10,813 bases of DNA, taken from the NCBI GenBank assembly GCA_022616395.1, contig JAKEEV010000115.1, forward strand, positions 1 through 10,813, read 5' to 3'. Every line of letters starts with the position of its first letter. Positions within the stretch are counted from its first letter, which is position 1. The translations under genes were made by a program, and so were the position numbers. The stretch comes from Planctomycetia bacterium (GTDB taxonomy: Bacteria > Planctomycetota > Planctomycetia > Gemmatales > Gemmataceae). Positions 1-7,036 of this stretch are shown piece after piece. Under the pieces are notes generated by a model. It saw only the letters and a program-made list of their open reading frames with translations, had not been told where the DNA came from and searched no databases.

Positions 1-292
1 CAAGTGTCTCTGTGGCGCTCTTGACGCTCCTGGCGCCCTTGGTCATTCCCTGACCACTTCCGCTCGCCTGGAACGCCAATCACCAGTCGCCAGACACAGC
101 CTAATCCTCCCACGACTGCCGCTCGGAGCAGATTCCCGCCGCCAGCACCCACCAGCAACGAGAAGTTGAAGCGCGCTCAGGAAAGCAACCCCTGTCCCAG
201 CCCCGCATCCCATATCGATAGACTTGCCACGCACTCGGCGGGGGAGGGTCAAGGTCTTCTTCTTCGTAGATCGGCAAGCGACACCTCGCCAC
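1..292. other. Non-coding or unassigned stretch at window start
   Basis: No convincing gene is visible here on either strand. The short open frames have compositions typical of GC-rich chance frames (Arg-, Ser- and Cys-rich) and no recognisable motif. The only one with any positional interest is a 63-codon frame on the minus strand (292 down to 101), which begins with GTG directly after the dioxygenase stop codon and in the same frame. The stretch is probably the 3' flank of the dioxygenase gene. I see no clear T-tailed hairpin. Confidence 0.5.
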
Positions 293-976
293 TCACTCCG
301 CGGGAGTCACGCCCAGCACGATGACGAAGTTGGCAGCGCGTTCGCCGAGCTTCGATTCCTTGAGCTTGGCGAAATCCACCGTGATCGCCGCCTTCTGCTT
401 GGCGTCCTTCACGCCGTTCCAGATGAAGTCCTTCGGATTGCCCGGATCATCCTTCACGTAGAGTTGCGTCGTCAAGAGTTCCTTGCGGCCCTTCTTGATC
501 TTGAAGTGAATGTGCGGCGTGCGACCCGGATACGGCACTGGCTTGATCGTGCGGAAGTAGTATTCGCCACTCTTGCCGGTAACGAACCGCCCGAAGCCCT
601 GGAAGTTCTTGTCCTGCTTGTCCTTCTTCTTGCCGCTGTCGTCGGTGTGCAGGTAGACGCCCTTCGCGTCGCACTGCCAGATTTCGACCACCGCGTTGTT
701 CACCGGGTTGCCCTTGGCGTCGAGAACTTTGCCGGTCAGGTGCGTGATTTCGCCGACGCCTGGCGTGAGGTTGTCGTTGATAACAATCAGGTCGTTATCG
801 GTGTCGAGCGGCAGCTTGTTGGGATAGAACGGCCCTTCGGTCTGGGCGGGCGTCTTGGTCAGTTCGTCCGCCATGCGACCCTTGACTGTCCAGAACGGCA
901 ATGCGTGTGAGGCGATGATCCCCGCGGCTGATGCGATGAACAACCGGCGGTCGGGAATGTGCAACGGGCTACTCAT
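293..976 (-). CDS. Intradiol ring-cleavage dioxygenase with twin-arginine leader
   Basis: 227-residue protein of the protocatechuate 3,4-dioxygenase / catechol 1,2-dioxygenase superfamily, non-haem Fe(III) enzymes that open catecholic rings between the two hydroxyls. Visible family motifs are TEGPFYP (residues 46-52), VEIWQCDAKGVY (97-108), GEYYFRTIKPVPYPGR (137-152) and TPHIHFKI (153-160). The expected iron ligands are Tyr108, Tyr149, His155 and His157, all present. The N-terminus has a twin arginine (Arg10-Arg11, context DRRLFIA) followed by a hydrophobic stretch to about residue 28, so Tat export of the folded metalloenzyme is likely. The ATG is supported by AGGAG six bases upstream. No partner alpha subunit lies nearby, so it probably works alone, as the single-subunit Tat-type members do. 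The actual substrate cannot be read from the sequence. It lies 195 bp downstream of the membrane protein on the same strand; cotranscription is possible but unproven. Confidence 0.88.
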   Translation of the reverse strand: MSSPLHIPDRRLFIASAAGIIASHALPFWTVKGRMADELTKTPAQTEGPFYPNKLPLDTDNDLIVINDNLTPGVGEITHLTGKVLDAKGNPVNNAVVEIWQCDAKGVYLHTDDSGKKKDKQDKNFQGFGRFVTGKSGEYYFRTIKPVPYPGRTPHIHFKIKKGRKELLTTQLYVKDDPGNPKDFIWNGVKDAKQKAAITVDFAKLKESKLGERAANFVIVLGVTPAE

Positions 977-1171
977 CGAAAGCTCCTGTGTGAATGGGAA
1001 CCGAGATGTGACGAGCGATTACCATGTTCGCTAACTGTCCGGCAGTTTACCCGCTCCTTCATGAGCAGGAAAGGAGAAGCAGTCAGTTCGAGAAACGGAA
1101 TTCATGCGCGTTTCGCGACTCTCATCTCTTCATTCCCGCAACTGGCGCGAATTGATCCGCAAAAGCTCAGT

Positions 1172-1639
1172 TCATGACTCGCGAACTCCGAAGAAGGCGC
1201 GCGAGATGGCGACAACCAGCCCCAACCCGATCAGTCCGAGATTCTTGAACATCTGGAGGTTGCCCACATCGTCGTCTCTTGCCATCAGCCACACCATCAG
1301 AGCACCGAACACGGTGAGAAAATACACGGCGGTGTAAGCCAGCGCGATCCACGCTCGCCGGTCCCACGGCTCTCCGGCCACACCAAAGGCGCGGCTGAGC
1401 CTGTTGGTATTCGCCGGGTCCGGTGTCGGCGTCAACTGTTGACCGAACAGGAACGCGACCACTCCGCCAACCAGCCCGGCGAGCGTGGTCGCGACCGTGC
1501 TGTAGTCGTCGCTCGGCTTCTGGAAGCATTCAGGCAAGCCCCACTTTTTCGCGATCGGCACCCAGTACATCACGGCGAACGCGATCAGGCAACCGAACGC
1601 AATCGACCCGGCCAGGAACTCCCGCAACTTCGGTGGCAT
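1172..1639 (-). CDS. Conserved-looking four-helix membrane protein of unknown function
   Basis: 155-residue integral membrane protein whose family I do not recognise. Hydrophobic segments lie near residues 9-29, 49-66, 96-119 and 131-148. A polar loop (about 67-95, rich in Pro, Asp, Asn and Arg) separates the two helix pairs. The start ATG is preceded by GGAGGG with a seven-base gap, a good ribosome binding site, so the gene is very likely real. It begins 25 bp after the stop of the cytochrome c gene on the same strand, which suggests cotranscription. A membrane role linked to the cytochrome (anchoring or electron transfer) is only inference from position; no haem, quinone or metal motif is visible. 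Another frame overlaps most of this region but lacks comparable hydrophobic organisation and was rejected. Confidence 0.7.
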   Translation of the reverse strand: MPPKLREFLAGSIAFGCLIAFAVMYWVPIAKKWGLPECFQKPSDDYSTVATTLAGLVGGVVAFLFGQQLTPTPDPANTNRLSRAFGVAGEPWDRRAWIALAYTAVYFLTVFGALMVWLMARDDDVGNLQMFKNLGLIGLGLVVAISRAFFGVRES

Positions 1640-1664
1640 CGGGCGACCCTCCGTTTGAGTGAAC

Positions 1665-2015
1665 CTATTTCTTGGCCGCGAGGTATTCGGCCAGCGAGAG
1701 GATTTGATCTTCGGTCAGCGTGTCGCCGAAGGCGGGCATCTTGGCGTTCTGGCGCTTGCTCTTGGGATCGCGAATGTAGTCCGCGATCCAGCCGGCGTTG
1801 TAGCCCGCTTTGCCGCCGATCTTGGAGATGTCCGGCCCCTTCGCTCCTCCTCGATCCGGCCCGCCGGGTTCGCCTGGCTGCGCGTGACACTTCGCGCAGT
1901 GTTGGCTGTACAACCCCTCTGGACCGGACGCGACTGACTCTCCGGACTTGTTGCACCCCGCAACGGCGCAGAACAGCACCACAAATGCGTACGCGACCAC
2001 CAAGCGAAGTGCCAT
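1665..2015 (-). CDS. Small monohaem c-type cytochrome, predicted lipoprotein
   Basis: 116-residue class I-like cytochrome c. A signal sequence (MALRLVVAYAFVVLFCAVAG) ends at Cys21 in a lipobox-like VAGC, so the mature protein is probably lipid-anchored to a membrane face outside the cytoplasm. The single haem site is CAKCH (residues 40-44). The likely distal ligand is Met93 in AKMPAFG, followed by the usual C-terminal helix (TEDQILSLAEYLAAKK). This is the standard layout of small electron-carrier cytochromes. The frame is open for nine more codons to a TTG, but the ATG at 2015 is preferred: GAGGGA (2023-2028) lies seven bases upstream and the leader then starts cleanly. The donor and acceptor are unknown. 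It is followed after 25 bp by a membrane protein and further on by an exported dioxygenase. Confidence 0.87.
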   Translation of the reverse strand: MALRLVVAYAFVVLFCAVAGCNKSGESVASGPEGLYSQHCAKCHAQPGEPGGPDRGGAKGPDISKIGGKAGYNAGWIADYIRDPKSKRQNAKMPAFGDTLTEDQILSLAEYLAAKK

Positions 2016-2050
2016 GATGAATTCCCTCGTCAACTGTAACAAGTGACACG

Positions 2051-2056
2051 ATAGTA
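2051..2056 (-). promoter_or_regulatory. Possible -10 box for the cytochrome c gene
   Basis: On the minus strand the hexamer TACTAT lies 35 bases before the cytochrome ATG, which would give a leader of about 28 bases. No good -35 match is visible at 16-18 bases. This is a weak candidate from pattern matching only; the 2016-2232 region is divergent and must hold promoters for both sides. Confidence 0.2.
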
Positions 2057-2222
2057 CGCGGAGAAAGTAGGCACACGGAAGGGAAACCTTCGCCGGGAAC
2101 AGGAGATAGGAACATTCACGAAAAATTTACAGACGAACGATGGACAATCGCGACCGAGCGGTTTACCCTGTGATGAGTTTGGGAGTTGGTTTGTCACTTC
2201 GCCCATCCTCAAGTCACGCAGC

Positions 2223-2228
2223 AGGAGG
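2223..2228 (+). promoter_or_regulatory. Ribosome binding site AGGAGG before the beta-helix gene
   Basis: A perfect AGGAGG lies four bases before the ATG at 2233. It is the strongest Shine-Dalgarno match in the window. It marks 2233 as the real translation start of the beta-helix gene, even though that ATG is not in the frame of the main open reading frame. Confidence 0.7.
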
Positions 2229-2232
2229 ACGT

Positions 2233-2306
2233 ATGTTCAAGTTCCGGCGGAAGCAACACACAGTCAAACATTCGCCCCCCCTCAGAATAATCCTCGGCGC
2301 ACTGTC
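2233..2306 (+). other. Out-of-frame 5' end of the beta-helix gene, with frame break at a C7 run
   Basis: From the ATG at 2233 the frame reads MFKFRRKQHTVKHSPP, a basic N-terminus typical of planctomycete exported proteins. It then meets seven consecutive C (2275-2281), and past the run its continuation is nonsense that stops at 2388. The main frame, read across the same point, gives PPQNNPRRTVLRVEQVEDRVVPA, which is the expected continuation. Adding one C to the run joins the two into a 357-residue protein. Possible explanations are a one-base sequencing deletion, a true frameshift mutation, phase-variable slippage, or -1 slippage during expression. The sequence alone cannot decide among them. 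Confidence 0.65.
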
Positions 2307-3305
2307 TTGCGCGTCGAGCAGGTGGAAGACCGCGTCGTGCCTGCCGGCGATCTCACCCTCGAAGTCACAATCCTCACTGATGTGGTAGACGCAGGCGATG
2401 GCGAACTCTCGCTGCGCGAGGCGCTCACCGAAACGAACGGGACTGTTCCGTCCACCTTCCACACTATTTACTTCAACTCGTCTCTTGCGGGTGGCACGCT
2501 CACACTCAGCACCGCCGACGAATACCGCCAACTCGAAATCAGGAAGGATACCATCATCGACGGTCCGGCGAGCAAAATCACCATTCAACACGACTCAACC
2601 TCTGCGACCAAGCACCGCCTGTTCGAGATCAAGGACGATGCCACCGCCGATCTGAGGGATTTGAACCTGCGCCACGGGTCTGTGGTGGGATCGGGCGGAG
2701 GATTGTTCGTGAACGACAGCGCTCTGTTGCTGACGAATTGCGATGTCAGCAACAACACCGCGACCGCTAGCGGAGGCGGGATTTCCGTCATCGGCAGTAG
2801 CGCCTCACTCATGACCTCCCATGACTGCGACATCCACGAGAACGGGGCCGGCAGCGGTGGGGCTGGCATCTACGCTGGGAGCGAGACCAATATCATCCTG
2901 GACGACACGAAGGTGCGGTTAAACCTCTCTGGCGGCAACGGTGGCGGGCTATTTGTACTGGGTAATGCGACCCTGATTGGAGCCGAGGTGTACAGTAATA
3001 CTGCTCAAACGCTGGGAGGCGGGATCTTCGCCAGTCCAGGTGCCACCGGGACGCTGAGGCTGGAGGGCGGAACGGAGATCCACGGCAACCAACTCCTCAA
3101 CCTCAACCCGGCGCTGCGCAAGGGCGGGGGCATCTATCTGAACACCGGAACGGTCTCCTTCGGGGGCGAGGACGACACCATCTACATCTATGACAACAGC
3201 GCGACGACCGGCGACGGCATGTACCGCGCGAATGGCACGACCGTGGTGGGCCAAGACTACGTCGAGTACACCAACGATGAACAATACGACGAACCCCCGC
3301 CCTGA
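2307..3305 (+). CDS. Exported beta-helix repeat protein with planctomycete N-terminal motif
   Basis: The main frame encodes 332 residues if counted from the TTG at 2307, but that codon has no ribosome binding site and the true start is probably 2233 across a frame break. The protein opens with RVEQVEDRVVPAG, resembling the LExLEDRxxPA motif common on exported Gemmata-group proteins. Next comes GELSLREALTETNG (31-45), the 'SLREA' element found at the head of right-handed beta-helix surface proteins. Residues about 90-310 carry glycine-rich turns (GGGLF, GGGIS, GGAGIY, GGGLF, GGGIF, GGGIY at roughly 130, 156, 184, 212, 237 and 273), mostly 25-28 residues apart. Asn/Asp-rich stretches such as DVSNNTA and VYSNTA lie between them, as in polymorphic-outer-membrane or pectate-lyase-like solenoids. 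No catalytic residues or C-terminal anchor are visible. It is probably a cell-surface or periplasmic structural or adhesive protein; the function is inference. Confidence 0.8.
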   Translation: MRVEQVEDRVVPAGDLTLEVTILTDVVDAGDGELSLREALTETNGTVPSTFHTIYFNSSLAGGTLTLSTADEYRQLEIRKDTIIDGPASKITIQHDSTSATKHRLFEIKDDATADLRDLNLRHGSVVGSGGGLFVNDSALLLTNCDVSNNTATASGGGISVIGSSASLMTSHDCDIHENGAGSGGAGIYAGSETNIILDDTKVRLNLSGGNGGGLFVLGNATLIGAEVYSNTAQTLGGGIFASPGATGTLRLEGGTEIHGNQLLNLNPALRKGGGIYLNTGTVSFGGEDDTIYIYDNSATTGDGMYRANGTTVVGQDYVEYTNDEQYDEPPP

Positions 3306-3322
3306 TCCGCTTACGGCATTTC

Positions 3323-3355
3323 CCGCGAGCGCAGTCCGAATTGCCGCGCTCGCGG
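3323..3355 (+). terminator. GC-rich hairpin after the beta-helix gene
   Basis: A perfect 10-bp inverted repeat (CCGCGAGCGC at 3323-3332 and GCGCTCGCGG at 3346-3355, 13-base loop) begins 17 bases after the beta-helix stop codon. It is a strong stem but is not followed by a T-run, so it is not a textbook intrinsic terminator. It could stabilise the 3' end, act with Rho, or attenuate read-through into the PDZ gene 33 bases further on. Confidence 0.45.
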
Positions 3356-3388
3356 ACAACCAATTCGTCCGTTCTCTGGGGAGCGACC

Positions 3389-4486
3389 ATGAATCACGTG
3401 ATGATCTGCCTGTTGGTTGTCGCGAGTGGCTGCGCTGCGCTTGCGGTAGGTATTGCCCCTTGCCTTGCCAGTGAACCATCGGACTCTGAGGTTCAAGACC
3501 GTGTGGTTGAAGCCGCGGCAGCCATCCGCGCAAATATCGCAGTCGCCACGATGGTGCGCGGTGTGGAATTCGCCAAGCGCGGCGATGTGGATCTGTTCGT
3601 TGCGTCCACGGTCACCTGGGATTTAAAGGCAAACGACCACCGCCTCTGGGAGCCACCGTTCGTGTTGGGGAAAACAGCAGTCGAGAAGGCCGACATGACG
3701 GGAGAGCACGAGCCGCGCGGTAATCCCATCTTGTGTCGAGAGTTTGCACAGTATCGGAAGAACGACCACCCGATTTACGTTCGCACGGATGTGGTGTACT
3801 GCCGTCGGGACAAGGACGAGGCGGGCAAACCCATCGTCGTCTATGGTGTGGCAATCATGGCTGCGGGTGTGGATGACCCACAGTCGTTTTCAAGAAGCCT
3901 CGTCGTCTCGCGCGGCCCAGTCAGTGCGAAGGTGGTGATCGACGCGTCGCTGGTCCTCGCCACTGGTGATGTCACGGTTGGAGACGGCATGCACAATTCC
4001 GTCATCATCTGTGATGGGAATGTGGTGGTCACGAGGAATACGAGCAACTCCCTGATCATTGCTCGCGGTCGGGTGACCATCAAAGGGAAGGTCTGGTCGG
4101 GGACACTGATCGCTGGCGAGAGAGTAGTCACTGGTGAGGTTGTGGTTCCGCTCGACCCGGTTGCGGCGATGCAGAACAGGTTGGTCATCGAGGAGAAGAA
4201 ACCCAACCCGCTGGGCTTTATCACGTTCTTTGAACTCTCACGAATCGGGCTGGAAGTGAAGGTCGCAGAGGGCGCGGTGAAGGTTGCGGCAGTCACAGCC
4301 GGGAAGCCTTGCGAGAAGGCCGGGGTGAAGGTGGGCGACGCGATCCTGGAAGTGAATGGCAAGAAGCCTCTCGATGCCGAATCACTCAGGAGGCTTCTGC
4401 GCGACAACTTGGCTATCGGAGACGCAACCATCAAACTCAAGCGCGGCGACAAGACCGAAACCGTCAAGGTTGCGTTGCCGGAGTGA
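3389..4486 (+). CDS. Secreted PDZ-domain protein with beta-repeat middle region
   Basis: 365-residue protein. The start is set by GGGGAG (3378-3383) five bases before the ATG; an upstream TTG at 3341 adds residues with no signal-like character and overlaps the hairpin. The leader (1-27) is hydrophobic with a likely signal peptidase I cut after PCLA; an SGC at 13-15 makes a lipoprotein an alternative. Residues about 30-175 form a domain I cannot name. Residues 178-255 (around TGDVTVGDG, NSVIICDGN, NSLIIARG, SGTLIAGER) show short hydrophobic strands with Gly/Asn turns, like a small beta-solenoid. Residues 275-363 are a PDZ domain: a hydrophobic-strand entry, then AGKPCEKAGVKVGDAILEVN and a C-terminal KLKRGDKTETVKVAL. 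There is no Ser protease triad, so it is probably a binding or scaffold protein outside the cytoplasm rather than a DegP-type protease. It ends one base before a large palindrome. Confidence 0.75.
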   Translation: MNHVMICLLVVASGCAALAVGIAPCLASEPSDSEVQDRVVEAAAAIRANIAVATMVRGVEFAKRGDVDLFVASTVTWDLKANDHRLWEPPFVLGKTAVEKADMTGEHEPRGNPILCREFAQYRKNDHPIYVRTDVVYCRRDKDEAGKPIVVYGVAIMAAGVDDPQSFSRSLVVSRGPVSAKVVIDASLVLATGDVTVGDGMHNSVIICDGNVVVTRNTSNSLIIARGRVTIKGKVWSGTLIAGERVVTGEVVVPLDPVAAMQNRLVIEEKKPNPLGFITFFELSRIGLEVKVAEGAVKVAAVTAGKPCEKAGVKVGDAILEVNGKKPLDAESLRRLLRDNLAIGDATIKLKRGDKTETVKVALPE

Positions 4487-4487
4487 C

Positions 4488-4553
4488 AATCGGAGCCGCG
4501 ACCGTCAGGGAGCGATTCTTAAAGAGCGCTCCCTGACGGTCGCGGCTCCGATT
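4488..4553. repeat. Perfect 27-bp inverted repeat between convergent genes
   Basis: The left arm 4488-4514 and right arm 4527-4553 are exact reverse complements, separated by 12 bases (4515-4526). The arms contain GGAGCCGCGACCGTCAGGGA and its complement. The element starts one base after the PDZ stop codon and ends 46 bases before the glnN stop codon, so its transcript would form a very stable hairpin in either direction. Neither side has a T-run, so it is not a standard intrinsic terminator, though it may act as a bidirectional terminator or 3' stabiliser. The arm length and perfection suggest a dispersed palindromic (REP- or MITE-like) element. My recollection that similar sequences recur between genes in planctomycete genomes is unverified. 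Confidence 0.8.
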
Positions 4554-4599
4554 AAGAAACCGTCGCGACGCTTCCGGCTCCGATGGCGGTCACTTCCCG

Positions 4600-6783
4600 T
4601 CACTTCATGAACAGCATCTCGCGATAGGTGGGCAGGGGCCAGAGGTCGTCGGCGACCATTGTTTCGAGCTTGTCGCCAAGCGTTCGCAACTCGACCATCT
4701 TCGGCAACACCGTGTCGCGGACGGTCTTCGCATCCGTGTAGGGTTCACCTGAGTGCTTGTGGTTGGCCGCGTGATCCAGTTCGGTCGTCACTGCCTGGAA
4801 CTTGCTAATCGTCGTGGTCAGCTCTCGCAAATGTTCGAGCTGCGCTCCGGCATCCACACCGGCGGACTTCGTCGCGTTCACCGCGCTTGCCACCTGACCC
4901 TGATACCGGACCGCCGCGGGAAGGATCATCGTTTTCGCGATGTGGACCATCATGTTCGCCTCGATGGTCACTTCCCTCGCGTACTTCTCGGCGAAGATGT
5001 TGTACCGGCTGTGCAGTTCGCGTTCGGTATACACGCGATACTTGGAGAACAACTCCACTGTGTCCTTGCGGATAATCACCGGAATCGCGTCCACCGTGTT
5101 CTTCATGTTCGGCAATCCGCGGCGTTCGGCTTCCTTGTGCCAGTCGTCGGAGTAGTTGTCGCCGTGGAAGAGGATCTTCTTCGACTCCTTGTAGATGGCG
5201 GGCAGCAAGTCCTGAATCGCCTTGTTAAGCGGCTTGCCTTTGGAAGCATCAGCCTCCAACTGACTCGCGATGAAGTCGAGCGACTCCGCGACGATGGTAT
5301 TGAGCACCGTGTTCGGCCCCGCGATGCTGAAGCTTGAGCCGACCGCGCGGAACTCGAACTTGTTGCCCGTGAACGCGAACGGAGAAGTGCGGTTACGGTC
5401 GCCCGCGTCTCGTGGAAGTTTGGGAAGCACGGTTACTCCCAGTTCCATCGTGCCGCCAGGAAGCGTCTTCTCCGGCTTGCCCTTCTCCAGTTGGTTCATG
5501 ATGTCCTGGAGTTGTTCGCCGAGGAAAATCGAGATGATCGCGGGCGGGGCTTCGTTGGCGCCGAGCCGGTGATCGTTCCCAGCGCTAGCGACACTCACAC
5601 GCAACAACTCCGGATACTTCGCGACCGCTCGAATGACCGCGACGCAGAACACGAGGAACTGCATGTTCTCGTGTGGGGTCTCTCCAGGGTTCAGAAGATT
5701 CTCGCCGGTGTCGGTCGCCATGCTCCAGTTGTTGTGCTTTCCGCTGCCGTTGATCCCGGCGAACGGCTTCTCGTGAAGAAGACACACCAGCCCGTATTTG
5801 TCGGCGGTGCGCCTCATGATGTCCATGCAGAGTTGGTTGTGGTCGGTCGCGAGGTTCGAGTCTTCGTAGATCGGAGCGATTTCGTACTGACTCGGAGCGA
5901 CTTCGTTGTGTCGAGTCTTCACCGGAATGCCCAGCTTGAACATTTCGGCCTCGCACTCGGCCATACACGCCAGCACGCGCTCGGGAATGGTGCCGAAGTA
6001 TTGATCTTCGAGTTCCTGACCCTTCGGAGGCTTCGCGCCGAAGAGAGTTCGACCACAGTTGAGCAAATCCGGCCGAGCGTACATGAAGTTCTTGTCGATC
6101 AGGAAGTATTCCTGCTCCGGCCCGACGGTCGTGAACACCTTCACCGCGTCTTGATTTCCAAACAGCCGCAGAATGCGCAGAGCCTGGTGACTGAGTGCTT
6201 CCATACTGCGAAGCAGTGGCGTCTTCTTGTCAAGTGCTTCTCCCGTCCACGACACGAACACGGTGGGAATCACCAGCGTCGCGCCGTTGGGCGATTCACG
6301 AATGTACGCGGGCGAAGTCGGATCCCAGCCGGTGTATCCGCGTGCTTCAAACGTCGCTCGAATGCCACCCGACGGGAAGCTGCTCGCGTCCGGTTCACCT
6401 TTGATCAACTCCTTGCCGCTAAACTCCGCGACCGCTGTGCCAGTGCCGGTTGGGGAAAGGAAGCTGTCGTGTTTCTCGGCCGTTAGCCCGGTCATGGGCT
6501 GGAACAGGTGCGTGAAGTGAGTGGCTCCGTGTTCGATGGCCCAATCCTTCATCGCGCTGGCGACCGCGTCGGCAACGGCGGGGTCGGTAAGTTGCGCGCC
6601 CTGCTTGATTGTCTTTTGCAGTGCTTTGAAGACTGGCTTGGGCAAACGGGCTTTCTGAACCTCTTCGCTGAACACCAACACACCGAAGAGGTCTTTGAGG
6701 TGGTCGGTGCGGAAGTCGATCTGGTTGAGGTCGTATTCGGTGGTGGCAATCGCTTGGATGGCTTTCTGCCGGGCAGTGGACAT
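4600..6783 (-). CDS. glnN: Type III glutamine synthetase
   Basis: 727-residue glutamine synthetase of the GSIII family, which makes glutamine from glutamate, ammonia and ATP in the cytoplasm and is the ammonia-assimilation step. The length fits the roughly 700-730 residues of GSIII, against about 470 for GSI. Family landmarks in order are GGIRATFEARGYT (139-151), the metal-binding GPEQEYF (221-227), RHNEVAPSQYEIAPIYE (291-307), the HEKPFAGINGSGKHNNWS loop (337-354), NDHRLGANEAPPAIISIFLG (403-422) and RNRTSPFAFTGNKFEFRAVGSS (463-484). No key motif is missing. The frame is open for 24 more codons upstream, but the extra stretch is Cys/Arg-rich and unlike the family. The ATG at 6783 follows AGGAG by eight bases and begins MSTARQKAIQ. 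No glnB-type or NtrC-type regulatory gene lies beside it; a divergent ParA gene shares its upstream region. Confidence 0.95.
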   Translation of the reverse strand: MSTARQKAIQAIATTEYDLNQIDFRTDHLKDLFGVLVFSEEVQKARLPKPVFKALQKTIKQGAQLTDPAVADAVASAMKDWAIEHGATHFTHLFQPMTGLTAEKHDSFLSPTGTGTAVAEFSGKELIKGEPDASSFPSGGIRATFEARGYTGWDPTSPAYIRESPNGATLVIPTVFVSWTGEALDKKTPLLRSMEALSHQALRILRLFGNQDAVKVFTTVGPEQEYFLIDKNFMYARPDLLNCGRTLFGAKPPKGQELEDQYFGTIPERVLACMAECEAEMFKLGIPVKTRHNEVAPSQYEIAPIYEDSNLATDHNQLCMDIMRRTADKYGLVCLLHEKPFAGINGSGKHNNWSMATDTGENLLNPGETPHENMQFLVFCVAVIRAVAKYPELLRVSVASAGNDHRLGANEAPPAIISIFLGEQLQDIMNQLEKGKPEKTLPGGTMELGVTVLPKLPRDAGDRNRTSPFAFTGNKFEFRAVGSSFSIAGPNTVLNTIVAESLDFIASQLEADASKGKPLNKAIQDLLPAIYKESKKILFHGDNYSDDWHKEAERRGLPNMKNTVDAIPVIIRKDTVELFSKYRVYTERELHSRYNIFAEKYAREVTIEANMMVHIAKTMILPAAVRYQGQVASAVNATKSAGVDAGAQLEHLRELTTTISKFQAVTTELDHAANHKHSGEPYTDAKTVRDTVLPKMVELRTLGDKLETMVADDLWPLPTYREMLFMK

Positions 6784-7036
6784 GGGAGCGGCTCCTGTTT
6801 TCGGTGTGCGGGACAAATATCGCGAGACGCAGCCGCAAACACAAGCCCGGCGCATTCAACGGCGCCTGAGGAGCGGTTGGGCTGGTCAAGGAGAGGATGA
6901 TGAAGTTATAAGTCTCATTCGATTTCAGGCAAGAAGCCGGCGGGGTTGGCGAACGCGAAGCGTCGGCAACGCGATGGATTTATCGGAAGACTCTGGCGCG
7001 AATTCTGCCGTTCGCCAGCGCCGAACAGGATGTACC
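6784..7036. promoter_or_regulatory. Divergent intergenic region of glnN and the ParA gene
   Basis: These 253 bases must carry the promoters of both flanking genes. On the plus strand TTATAA (6906-6911) with TGGTCA 17 bases upstream (6883-6888) is a fair sigma-70-like candidate for the ParA gene, leaving a leader of roughly 120 bases. I see no convincing minus-strand promoter, no sigma-54 GG-N10-GC pair and no clear operator palindrome for glnN. Open frames running through here are upstream extensions of the two genes. Confidence 0.3.

Noticed and set aside
224..910. Long plus-strand open frame (228 codons) opposite the dioxygenase
   Set aside because: It is the antisense shadow of a gene with all catalytic motifs, and its Val/Arg/Leu-rich product has no recognisable domain.
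1033..1047. Small inverted repeat AACTG-5-CAGTT upstream of the dioxygenase
   Set aside because: A five-base stem is expected by chance in a gap of this size, and no second copy or overlap with a promoter is visible.
1423..2017. Plus-strand frames (79 and 192 codons) across the membrane protein and cytochrome genes
   Set aside because: They overlap two minus-strand genes with ribosome binding sites and clear signal or haem motifs; the products are Arg/Ser-rich with no domain.
3841..4467. Minus-strand 208-codon frame opposite the PDZ gene
   Set aside because: Ser/Thr/Pro-rich shadow of a gene with a good ribosome binding site, signal peptide and PDZ domain.
4753..6486. Two long plus-strand frames (194 and 331 codons) opposite glnN
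   Set aside because: They are antisense shadows of a fully conserved glutamine synthetase in GC-rich DNA; the products are His/Arg/Val-rich with no motif.
6784..6855. N-terminal extension of glnN by 24 codons
   Set aside because: The extra residues are Cys/Arg-rich and unlike the family, while the internal ATG has an AGGAG at suitable distance and gives the normal GSIII length.
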